Source: a virus. From it: DNA of 64,000 nucleotides. Below are positions 58,071 to 64,000 of the stretch, piece after piece; position 1 is the first letter of the stretch; every line of letters begins with the position of its first letter. The position numbers were made by a program, and so were the translations under genes. The notes beneath the pieces are model-generated. The model was given only the letters and a program-made list of their open reading frames with translations, had not been told where the DNA came from and made no database searches. The stretch covers positions 1-64,000 of IMG/VR virus record IMGVR_UViG_3300024520_004699. One strand, given 5' to 3'.

Positions 58071-58513
58071 CACGCTGCTCCTCTTTGTCCTTCTCGCTTC
58101 AATGTGGTCACGTCCACTCCGAGCCGGTCTGACCAGAGCCACACGGCGCGGTCATAGAAATTCTCGAACGTCTTCTGGTCCATGTTTTCAACCGCGATGC
58201 TCTTGGTCTGTATCACGAGACGGCCACCCCAGTCTGTCCACGAGTCAACCATCCCGCACTTGAGCTTCGTCTGCTCAACCAAGGTTGCCGCGTCAATGAA
58301 GCCCGGGAGGTTGTCGGCAACGCGCTCGGCTATCGCCCAGAACTTCTGGAGGTGTTCCAGATTGCGTGGGTGGGTGATCTGGACAAGGACTGGCTTTTTC
58401 CTCGTGACCTTCGTCAGGCGACCCTCGGCGAGGGGGCCGTTGGGGAACAGCCCCTCCTCGTAAGAGGTCTTTGGCCGCCGCCTCTCGGACGAGAATTTTA
58501 GAAGCTCACCCAT
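58070..58513 (-). CDS. DUF1367-like protein (147 aa)
   Basis: ATG 58513 (MGELLKFSSERRRPKTSYEE); an in-frame ATG at 58525 is also possible. RNLEHLQKFWAIAERVADNL is the hallmark helix of DUF1367 phage proteins, and FENFYDRAVWLWSDRLGVDV closes the fold. Often found near recombination genes, as here. Function unknown. Confidence 0.66.
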   Translation of the reverse strand: MGELLKFSSERRRPKTSYEEGLFPNGPLAEGRLTKVTRKKPVLVQITHPRNLEHLQKFWAIAERVADNLPGFIDAATLVEQTKLKCGMVDSWTDWGGRLVIQTKSIAVENMDQKTFENFYDRAVWLWSDRLGVDVTTLKREGQRGAA

Positions 58514-58829
58514 GCACTCTTTCATCGGGAAAATCTGGATGATTGATGTTCGTGCGGTATAGTCTGGAAAAAATACTAAATCCCAACTCACTGCCATCAA
58601 GTTGTGGCAGGCAACGCCAAACCACGATGTCGTGTGCCTTTGTATATTTTTCCAACTCGTCGGCATAGGCGCGTATGGCGTCGACCGGATCATCGAAAAG
58701 TTTACGCATTGGCGCTCCCTCTTCTTTGACGCCGCTGCTTGTCAGGGTCACATATTTGTGGCGGCCTTCCTTCGCATCAGCTGCCGCCCCAAACCATGCC
58801 TTCTGCTCTCCTAAATAATGTTGGGTCAT
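58506..58829 (-). CDS. Hypothetical protein (107 aa)
   Basis: ATGA overlap with the RecT gene. MTQHYLGEQKAWFGAAADAK, RKLFDDPVDAIRAYADELEK and FSIFSRLYRTNINHPDFPDE. No family recognised. Confidence 0.62.
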   Translation of the reverse strand: MTQHYLGEQKAWFGAAADAKEGRHKYVTLTSSGVKEEGAPMRKLFDDPVDAIRAYADELEKYTKAHDIVVWRCLPQLDGSELGFSIFSRLYRTNINHPDFPDERVHG

Positions 58830-59836
58830 CCCATCTCCTCAACACGCCCTGCGTGTTTGTCAAACATGGCCTCAGCCTTCTCAATATCTGGCGGGAACAG
58901 ATTATCGATTACGCTGATGTGATAATCCCGAGCTGCTTTGAGACCCTCCAGATCTCCCACCACAATATCGTTAAGCATGCCCTCAAGGTGATTGAGATAA
59001 TTATCCGGATCGAAAAACTCGCCCTCGATTTCCTGAGGGGCATCCCCCGCCCCCTCCGGAGAGGGCGGGGTTGTTCCTTCGCTGTTGGAGTCATCGGAAA
59101 TCTCTGGTGCGGGCGGGGCTGACGGTGGAGTAATATCCTTGGGCGTTTCCATGTCATACAGCTCGTCATCCCTGTGGATGATCTCTTCAAGCCTCAGAGA
59201 GCAGGGCACACTCTTGATGCCACGACGGACCACGACCTTCTTGTATCCCTCGCCGGTAAACTTGGACCACATCAGAGAGTTGGGAGCCTTGGACTGGGCT
59301 CTGACGCGTTCGATGTCTTCCTTGTTCATGACCTCACGGTGGAGGATTGTATCGCCCTTCCTGATGATGGCGTAGGCACCGACTATATCGCCGCGCTTAT
59401 CGGTGAGATCTGCCGGGATGTGCTCGATGGCAGGAAGGTCGCCCTGACATCTCTGGAAGTGATCGGCTGCATAAACCACCTGCGCGTCGATGATGATGTC
59501 GTCCAGCTCACGCGCTCGCTTGCGCAACCCCCAAACCATCGGGTTCCAGCTGGCCTCGACACCCTTCTTGCCTTTGTACTTGGTGATGACACCTTCACGT
59601 CCATCAGGCAGCAGCCCATCCTGAGCGCTCTTGGTGATGGCGGCGAACAGAGAGCGCTGGGTGCATTCGAGCAGGTCTGGGGTTTGCTTGACGGCGGCCA
59701 GCGCGGAATTGAAAAATCTGTCCTTGTCGATGTTCTTCGGCAGTTGGGTGGCAATGCCATCAGCCCGGCTGGACAGGCCACTCTCAAACTTTTCCCAGCG
59801 GATCACTGCATTACTCTTTGTTTTTTCGGCGCACAT
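58826..59836 (-). CDS. RecT-type single-strand annealing protein
   Basis: 336 residues, ATG 59836 with GAGGAG upstream. DRFFNSALAAVKQTPDLLEC, SAQDGLLPDGREGVITKYKG, MVWGLRKRARELDDIIIDAQ and MWSKFTGEGYKKVVVRRGIK give the RecT/Redbeta-family core. C-terminal 100 residues are acidic and Pro-rich, as in other RecT proteins. Promotes strand annealing and phage recombination, probably together with the DnaQ-like exonuclease. Confidence 0.88.
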   Translation of the reverse strand: MCAEKTKSNAVIRWEKFESGLSSRADGIATQLPKNIDKDRFFNSALAAVKQTPDLLECTQRSLFAAITKSAQDGLLPDGREGVITKYKGKKGVEASWNPMVWGLRKRARELDDIIIDAQVVYAADHFQRCQGDLPAIEHIPADLTDKRGDIVGAYAIIRKGDTILHREVMNKEDIERVRAQSKAPNSLMWSKFTGEGYKKVVVRRGIKSVPCSLRLEEIIHRDDELYDMETPKDITPPSAPPAPEISDDSNSEGTTPPSPEGAGDAPQEIEGEFFDPDNYLNHLEGMLNDIVVGDLEGLKAARDYHISVIDNLFPPDIEKAEAMFDKHAGRVEEMG

Positions 59837-60143
59837 TCTCAATCTCCTCTTCTGTAAATTCTTTGATAAGCCTCAACGAATGGCAGAGAAATTTGTCACG
59901 ATTTTTATCCTCTACCAAGGCGGTAGCCATGAACATGATGATATGGGCCACGCAAGTAACTGCGGCATTCCCCGCGTGGGTTTTATCGGTGCCCCTGTCT
60001 TCTTCTCTTTGTAGATATCCAGTGATGGGCATCACTAAACATTTTCCTGCCCGGCCCATCGCGGCCACCTCGACGTCATCCTTCATCGCGAGGTGATGGT
60101 AAAATTCAGCCATCTCTAGCTCATATCTTAGAAGTGTTTTCAC
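59811..60143 (-). CDS. Hypothetical helical protein (110 aa)
   Basis: GTG start on a GTGA overlap. MKTLLRYELEMAEFYHHLAM, TCVAHIIMFMATALVEDKNR and LIKEFTEEEIENVRRKN. Mostly helical. Lies between the RecT gene and the 305-residue gene. No family recognised. Confidence 0.6.
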   Translation of the reverse strand: MKTLLRYELEMAEFYHHLAMKDDVEVAAMGRAGKCLVMPITGYLQREEDRGTDKTHAGNAAVTCVAHIIMFMATALVEDKNRDKFLCHSLRLIKEFTEEEIENVRRKNKE

Positions 60144-61057
60144 ACCGCGACCTTTTCATCCTTGACCTTCGTACCGGGCACCTTGACGCCGGTCTTGGCC
60201 ACTCTGGTGACGAGCTTCGTGACAAGGGCCACCACCTCGTGGTTCTGATCAAAGTTTTTGACTACATAGTCGAGACACTTTTTGTAGTCCACAATCTCAA
60301 CGACGGTTTCCGTGCGCAAGCTCACACGCCTGCCGTGGGCACCCCCTGCCTTGACTGATGTCAGTGGTGCCGGTGGGGCTTCGTTCTTGGCGGCGGCCTC
60401 CGAAGCTTCCTTCAATCGTGCGGCCTCCTGCACGCGCATATAAGAAGTGAGAGGCCCTCGCAAAAATTTTGCCGCAGCCTCAGCCGCGAGCTTCAGTGGG
60501 TTCCACTTGGCGTCCACTTCCTTGCTGGCGGCGAGGTGAGGAGCCTTCTCATCGGTGCGCAGCTTGTCAGCCTTCTTGGAAAGGTTCAGCAGCCGGGTGC
60601 GCAGGTTGGCAGCCTGATCATTCTGATCGTCGCTGGTGATTTCCTTGTAGTCATCGACGGCGGCAACAGCCGAATCGATCTGGTCCTGCAGCTCTGACAA
60701 ATCATCGGAGGCCGGGGGGGCATTGTGTCCTATCCCGGGGATCTCGTCGGGCCACTCCTCACCGGCCTCGATCTTGCGGAACAGATCTTCAGTGATTGGA
60801 AACTCGGCGCAACGCAGCCAGACATCATTCTTATAATTTTCCTCAACCGCCTTGCCATCTACCGTTACGTGGTAGGTCAGGTATCCGTCCTTGCTCTCGG
60901 GGGCATGAGAATCGTGCCAGATTGCGACACGCTGCCAGCCTCCCGAGGATCTCTTCTTTTTGTAGAAGCCACACTGAAGATGGTCTGCGTGGATCTCGCC
61001 GATGCGCCCCGCTAAGGCTTCGCGCCACCAGTTATATAAGTCAGGTTGATTGTTCAT
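60140..61057 (-). CDS. First gene of early leftward operon (305 aa)
   Basis: N-terminal half reads YNWWREALAGRIGEIHADHL, YLTYHVTVDGKAVEENYKND, then IPGIGHNAPPASDDL; the C-terminal half is coiled coil (AANLRTRLLNLSKKADKLRT, FLRGPLTSYMRVQEAARLKE). The GIGHNAPP box recurs in the GapR-like gene (GMGHNAPN). Proteins with this motif are common next to recT in phages of Alphaproteobacteria. Role unknown. ATG after GAAGGAGCCGAG. Confidence 0.68.
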   Translation of the reverse strand: MNNQPDLYNWWREALAGRIGEIHADHLQCGFYKKKRSSGGWQRVAIWHDSHAPESKDGYLTYHVTVDGKAVEENYKNDVWLRCAEFPITEDLFRKIEAGEEWPDEIPGIGHNAPPASDDLSELQDQIDSAVAAVDDYKEITSDDQNDQAANLRTRLLNLSKKADKLRTDEKAPHLAASKEVDAKWNPLKLAAEAAAKFLRGPLTSYMRVQEAARLKEASEAAAKNEAPPAPLTSVKAGGAHGRRVSLRTETVVEIVDYKKCLDYVVKNFDQNHEVVALVTKLVTRVAKTGVKVPGTKVKDEKVAV

Positions 61058-61084
61058 CTCGGCTCCTTCATATGCCTGAACCAG

Positions 61085-61113
61085 TCGTAACAGCTTGTTA
61101 CATTTTTTGCAAC
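61085..61113 (-). promoter_or_regulatory. Early leftward promoter
   Basis: Minus-strand TTGCAA (61113-61108), 17 bases, then a poor -10 TACGAC. Geometry is the same as at the DUF932 promoter, with the operator filling the spacer. The -10 is weak, so exact position is uncertain. Confidence 0.45.
61087..61101. promoter_or_regulatory. Repressor operator, site 4 (GTAAC-N5-GTTAC)
   Basis: GTAAC-AGCTT-GTTAC in the divergent gap between the early leftward operon and the XRE gene. Four bases separate it from a TTGCAA box on the minus strand, the same spacing as in site 1. Confidence 0.75.
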
Positions 61114-61119
61114 CACATC

Positions 61120-61148
61120 TTGACGAGCCTGCCCATCATCACCTAATG
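61120..61148 (+). promoter_or_regulatory. Promoter of XRE repressor gene, probably leaderless
   Basis: TTGACG (61120-61125), 17 bases, CTAATG (61143-61148). The -10 ends seven bases before the ATG at 61156, so the mRNA would begin at or near the start codon. No ribosome site precedes the ATG, which agrees with a leaderless message as for lambda cI. Confidence 0.5.
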
Positions 61149-61155
61149 TCGCGCC

Positions 61156-61410
61156 ATGACAAATACCGATTCTCAAAACTCTCTCACCGTAGGAGCGACA
61201 AAGCTCATACGCTGGAGAAAAGAAAAGGGGCTCAGCCGCGCACAATTCGCTGCAGCCATCAGCGAAGATCCAGACAAGCCGATGACGCAGCATGCGGTTG
61301 GCAAGTATGAACGCGGTGAGAGCAGGCCCTCCCTCCCAATAATCCAACGCATCAAGACTGCCACTGACGGTTACGTTTCAGCCGATGACTGGCTGGATGG
61401 CGAGGCTTGA
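61156..61410 (+). CDS. XRE-family phage repressor
   Basis: 84 residues. One helix-turn-helix domain: LIRWRKEKGLSRAQFAAAIS, then MTQHAVGKYERGESRPSLPI. No cleavage (LexA/S24) domain, so it is Cro-like in size. It faces the early leftward operon across operator site 4 and is the best candidate to bind the four GTAAC-N5-GTTAC sites. The stop overlaps the ATG of a membrane gene. Confidence 0.8.
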   Translation: MTNTDSQNSLTVGATKLIRWRKEKGLSRAQFAAAISEDPDKPMTQHAVGKYERGESRPSLPIIQRIKTATDGYVSADDWLDGEA

Positions 61411-61622
61411 TGCTTCCTTATATAATGTGGGGCCTTCTCGTTGTTAGTGGATTTTACTTACTGGCTTTTGGGCTATTTATGGCTGTCGTGAGCAGCATCA
61501 AAGGTGAAGAACTCCCCACCTTGTGGGCCCTGCTAATAGCCTCTCTTGGGTTTACCTGTCTGTGGTTCGCGGCCTTCGATATGTTTTCCAGCACGATGTG
61601 TGCGGAGAGGATCGTGTGGTGA
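61410..61622 (+). CDS. Small membrane protein, two TM (70 aa)
   Basis: TGATG overlap with the repressor gene. MLPYIMWGLLVVSGFYLLAF and LPTLWALLIASLGFTCLWFA are TM helices. Co-transcription with the repressor suggests a gene expressed in lysogeny or early infection. Unknown function. Confidence 0.62.
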   Translation: MLPYIMWGLLVVSGFYLLAFGLFMAVVSSIKGEELPTLWALLIASLGFTCLWFAAFDMFSSTMCAERIVW

Positions 61623-62194
61623 AGAAAAAAAACTCTCACCTGTGGGACAGACATCCTGAGGATTTCTACGTCGAGCCTCACTGGTGTAGCCGTCGCCTCT
61701 TTCAGAGCGAGACGTTTGAGGGAATGATACACGACCCAGCCTGCGGTCGCGGTCGAATTTTAGCCGAGGCCGTTAAATCTGGGTATCCAGCATATGGCTC
61801 CGATCTGGTGGCTCGCGGAGGAGCTGGGGGTGTGAGAAACTTCCTTGATAGCTCGGTGATGTATGACAACATCGTATGTAACCCCCCATTCGGACTGTGC
61901 AGTAAACATCCATATCCATTCGTTGCTCACGCCATTCTACACACTCGTAGAAAGCTGGCTCTCCTGTTGCCTCTTGTCTGGGCTGGGGGAGCCAAGCGCT
62001 CCGTGTTCCTAAGAGAAACCCCCCTCTCCAAAATTCTAGTGTTGGCTCCTCGCCCCTCCATGCCTCCGGGCCCTGTCATCGAGGCAGGCATAGCCCCGGG
62101 AGGAGGCAAGAAAGACTACGCATGGTTTATCTGGGACAAAGTTGGACTTCCTGAGAGCCCGAGGTTTGGTTGGCTGGTCAGGGACGAGAGATGA
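61619..62194 (+). CDS. DNA methyltransferase-like protein (N6-adenine type)
   Basis: 191 residues from GTG 61619, overlapping the upstream stop. HDPACGRGRILAEAVKSGYP is the SAM-binding loop and YDNIVCNPPFGL the NPPF catalytic motif of amino-methyltransferases. No target-recognition domain is apparent; the protein is short. It could methylate DNA to protect it or to alter regulation. It lies directly before a GcrA-like gene. Confidence 0.74.
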   Translation: MKKKNSHLWDRHPEDFYVEPHWCSRRLFQSETFEGMIHDPACGRGRILAEAVKSGYPAYGSDLVARGGAGGVRNFLDSSVMYDNIVCNPPFGLCSKHPYPFVAHAILHTRRKLALLLPLVWAGGAKRSVFLRETPLSKILVLAPRPSMPPGPVIEAGIAPGGGKKDYAWFIWDKVGLPESPRFGWLVRDER

Positions 62195-62358
62195 GCCGCA
62201 AGAGCCGCGCCAAGAAGCGCCGCAAGCTGAGGGCGGCTGAGTTCAAAGAGAGAGAGAGAAAGTTTTGCGATGGCAAAAGATTGGACGAACGAGGAGATCG
62301 TGCTCCTCAAAGAAATGATCAACGTGCAAAAACTGACGAGGGCTGCAGCCGCTATTAA
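62191..62358 (+). CDS. Possible small basic protein (55 aa)
   Basis: ATGA overlap with the methyltransferase. MSRKSRAKKRRKLRAAEFKE and on; very basic. It overlaps the first 89 bases of the GcrA-like gene in another frame, so only its first half may matter. Low certainty. Confidence 0.38.
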   Translation: MSRKSRAKKRRKLRAAEFKERERKFCDGKRLDERGDRAPQRNDQRAKTDEGCSRY

Positions 62359-62722
62359 ACTCGGTCGAACGCGGCTCAGTATTGTAGGGAAGTGGGATCG
62401 TATCACTGGACGAAAGACCCCGCGCAAGACTGGACGTAAGCGCCTGCGCAAGAAGAGCGGGTTTACTCCTCCGTGGTCGGCACAGAGGGGAGAATCCGTA
62501 GCCCCACTTCCCGAAAAAAAGCTCAAACACCCAAAGCCCAAGCGCGACAAGAACAAAAAACTAATCACGATTAGCTCTCTGGAGCGCAGCATGTGCAAAT
62601 TTCCGATTGGAGATCCCAGAGATGACGACTTCCACTTTTGTGCCCAGAAGATTTTTCCCCGGTCGGTCTACTGCGAGTATCACAACTCGATTGCATACCG
62701 GCCTCAACAACAAAGAGGATAG
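62270..62722 (+). CDS. GcrA-like cell-cycle regulator
   Basis: 150 residues. The N terminus MAKDWTNEEIVLLKEMINVQ with AAIKLGRTRLSIVGKWDRI is the GcrA DNA-binding helix-turn-helix. The C terminus SMCKFPIGDPRDDDFHFCAQ, followed by VYCEYHNSIAYRP, is the GcrA sigma-interacting domain. A basic linker joins them. Host GcrA works with sigma70 at GANTC-methylated promoters; a phage copy could redirect host cell-cycle transcription. ATG after GAGAGAGAAAG. Confidence 0.8.
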   Translation: MAKDWTNEEIVLLKEMINVQKLTRAAAAIKLGRTRLSIVGKWDRITGRKTPRKTGRKRLRKKSGFTPPWSAQRGESVAPLPEKKLKHPKPKRDKNKKLITISSLERSMCKFPIGDPRDDDFHFCAQKIFPRSVYCEYHNSIAYRPQQQRG

Positions 62723-62725
62723 AAC

Positions 62726-63088
62726 ATGACCAAAAAACCTGACGACAAAGTTGTGCCGATTGATGGCAAAAAAGACGAGGAGCCCGGAATGGGGCACAAT
62801 GCTCCGAACGGAAAAGAGTTGCTCGAATACATAAGTCGGATCGAGGAGCTGGAAGGCCAGAAGAAAGATCTCTCCAGCGATATCGGTGACCTCAAAAAAG
62901 AAGCGGCCCAGTCAGGCATCCAGACCAAAGTCCTGAACGAGATCCTGCGTGAGCGCAAGCGCATGGCAACCCTTGGCAAGGAAGGCTGGGAAAACTTCCA
63001 AGACGAGCTGGAAGCATCACAGGAGGCGATGGGTAAAAAATATCTCGAGCCCATCCAGATGGTGTTGACCGGGATGGAGCAAGACTGA
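62726..63088 (+). CDS. GapR-like (DUF2312) nucleoid protein
   Basis: 120 residues. GMGHNAPNGKELLEYISRIE then EELEGQKKDLSSDIGDLKKE and TKVLNEILRERKRM match GapR/DUF2312, a coiled-coil protein of Alphaproteobacteria that binds overtwisted DNA at replication forks. The 50-residue C-terminal part is extra. It may help phage DNA replication or compete with host GapR. Overlaps the RuvC-like gene. Confidence 0.76.
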   Translation: MTKKPDDKVVPIDGKKDEEPGMGHNAPNGKELLEYISRIEELEGQKKDLSSDIGDLKKEAAQSGIQTKVLNEILRERKRMATLGKEGWENFQDELEASQEAMGKKYLEPIQMVLTGMEQD

Positions 63089-63615
63089 TGTCACTTATTG
63101 TCGGCATCGACCCGGGACTGAGTGGTGCCGTCGCTGTCGTTTGGAATGACGACGGCACCCTACAGTCTGTCACCGATATTCCCACCATGGGGACACACAA
63201 AAAGAGAATGGTTGATGGGATAGCTTTGTCGATCCTTCTGGAATCGCTTGTGCTTCCGAAGGCTGCCTCCATGGCCGAGCGCATTTCCACCTCTCCATTG
63301 GGCAGCTTTATTGGTGAAGTGGTGTTGGAGCAGGCTCAGGCCATGCCCCGGCAGGGGGTCAGCAGCACGTTCCGGTTTGGTATGGCTTATGGTCAGATTA
63401 TCGGTGTACTCCACTCTCTGCGGCTTCCTGTGACCTATGTGACCTCAGCTAAGTGGAAGCGCTCGGCTGGTCTGGATGCAGACAAAGAAAACTCACGGCG
63501 CAAGGCCATTGAGACGTTTCCAGCGATGGCAGGCCACTTCTCCAGAAAGAAAGATCACAACAGGGCCGAGGCCGCGTTGCTGGCGAGGTGGCACTCCGGA
63601 GTAGACAGACGGTGA
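63088..63615 (+). CDS. RuvC-like Holliday junction resolvase
   Basis: 175 residues. IVGIDPGLSGAVAVVW (first Asp), EVVLEQAQAMPRQGVSSTF (Glu) and KKDHNRAEAALLARWHS (last acidic pair) give the RuvC/RNase H-like active site. Resolves branched phage DNA before packaging. Starts on the stop of the GapR-like gene. Confidence 0.85.
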   Translation: MSLIVGIDPGLSGAVAVVWNDDGTLQSVTDIPTMGTHKKRMVDGIALSILLESLVLPKAASMAERISTSPLGSFIGEVVLEQAQAMPRQGVSSTFRFGMAYGQIIGVLHSLRLPVTYVTSAKWKRSAGLDADKENSRRKAIETFPAMAGHFSRKKDHNRAEAALLARWHSGVDRR

Positions 63616-63791
63616 CCCAGCCTGTTACAGATGAACATCGAACTTTGTTTCGGGCTGAGCGCGTGGGTAGCTCCCACCTTGCTCTGTTTCTCCTTGTGGC
63701 TTTACCTTTCGCCATTTTTTCCACGGAGGCGCTCACTCGAACAAGTAAGGAGAGGGACATGGTATCCGGAGAAAATCAAAGAGAAAGGTAA
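63612..63791 (+). CDS. Small membrane protein (59 aa)
   Basis: GTG start on GTGA overlap with the RuvC-like stop. After a polar start, SSHLALFLLVALPFAIFSTE is a TM helix. It ends two bases before the next ATG. A competing frame (63631-63831) overlaps the next gene and is less likely. Confidence 0.52.
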   Translation: MTQPVTDEHRTLFRAERVGSSHLALFLLVALPFAIFSTEALTRTSKERDMVSGENQRER

Positions 63792-63793
63792 AT

Positions 63794-64000
63794 ATGATGA
63801 GCAAACATCCCGTCTTTCCACTTTGGGTTAGCGACTTTATAGACGGCACTTCCCACCTCAATGCCGAAGAGACCGGCGTCTACTGTTTGCTCCTCATGTC
63901 CATGTGGAGCCACGGCGGTTCGATCCCCGATGACAACCAAGACAATGCTCGAATTTGCCGCGTATCGCTACGTAAATGGATAGCAATCAAAAAGCGTCTT
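63794..64000 (+). CDS. DUF1376 replication-initiation-like protein (cut by window edge)
   Basis: Open to the right edge. MSKHPVFPLWVSDFIDGTSH, then LNAEETGVYCLLLMSMWSHG, is the DUF1376 (YdaU) domain found at the N terminus of phage replication proteins, which usually carry a helicase-loading or DNA-binding C terminus. ATG after GAAAGG; ATG 63797 is equally possible. Confidence 0.82.
   Translation, partial: MMSKHPVFPLWVSDFIDGTSHLNAEETGVYCLLLMSMWSHGGSIPDDNQDNARICRVSLRKWIAIKKRL

Noticed and set aside
59174-59857. 227-residue plus-strand ORF
   Set aside because: It is the antisense of the RecT gene, which has clear family motifs.
63631-63831. 66-residue ORF before the DUF1376 gene
   Set aside because: No ribosome site and overlaps the DUF1376 start; the GTG frame at 63612 fits the gene junctions better.

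Overview
The window is a stretch of a tailed double-stranded DNA phage (or prophage) genome. It is cut inside a helicase gene on the left and inside a DUF1376-type replication gene on the right. The virion genes follow a P22-like podovirus plan: portal, scaffold, coat, gp4-like and gp10-like head-completion proteins, gp7/gp20/gp16-like injection proteins, and a tailspike-like receptor protein. The host is probably an alphaproteobacterium, because the phage carries GcrA-like and GapR-like (DUF2312) genes and a DUF7940-type holin. No integrase, plasmid or rRNA gene is visible.

Layout. 1-3.8 kb, rightward: replication genes (primase-helicase, 5'-3' exonuclease), a PAPS-reductase-like protein, tRNA-Thr and tiny genes. 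3.8-5.25 kb, leftward: TSCPD and DUF932 proteins. 5.5-8.8 kb, rightward: tiny genes separated by hairpins, ending in a TOPRIM protein. 8.8-11.5 kb: terminator, operator-promoter, a structured leader, an IS110-transposase-like protein and two repeat arrays. 11.5-20.3 kb: tiny genes, the terminase, a DnaA-domain-IV-like protein, an HNH protein and two Tat-signal proteins. 20.4-50.4 kb: head, injection and tail genes, including one 2456-residue polyvalent protein. 50.4-52.3 kb: lysis cassette (TM proteins, holin, GH24 endolysin, spanin pair). 61.06-52.3 kb, leftward: early operon with a RecT-type annealing protein, DnaQ-like exonuclease, MazG-like protein, HNH protein and membrane proteins. 61.1-64 kb, rightward: XRE repressor, methyltransferase, GcrA-like, GapR-like and RuvC-like proteins, and DUF1376.

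Most unusual region (7.8-11.5 kb). Two 10-bp repeats alternate: A, GAGAGYRCCA, and B, GAGCGAGCCA. Every pair is separated by exactly 8 variable bases, giving an 18-bp half-period and a 36-bp unit, with no indel over more than 900 bp. There are three arrays, of 26, 5 and 1 units. Each runs from the 3' part of a B repeat to the 5' part of another. All substitutions in complete repeats are transitions. Array 1 starts on the stop codon of a protein resembling the C-terminal (Transposase_20) part of IS110 recombinases. The leader of that gene folds into long hairpins and holds a degenerate A-8-B unit. Because IS110 enzymes are guided by structured RNAs, this looks like a candidate undescribed guide-array or DNA-binding-array system. 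The guide function is inference.

Control. A dyad GTAAC-N5-GTTAC occurs at four promoter regions: DUF932 operon, small-gene cluster, IS110-like/array operon and early leftward operon. The last lies next to a small XRE-family gene, so these are probably the operators of a phage repressor.
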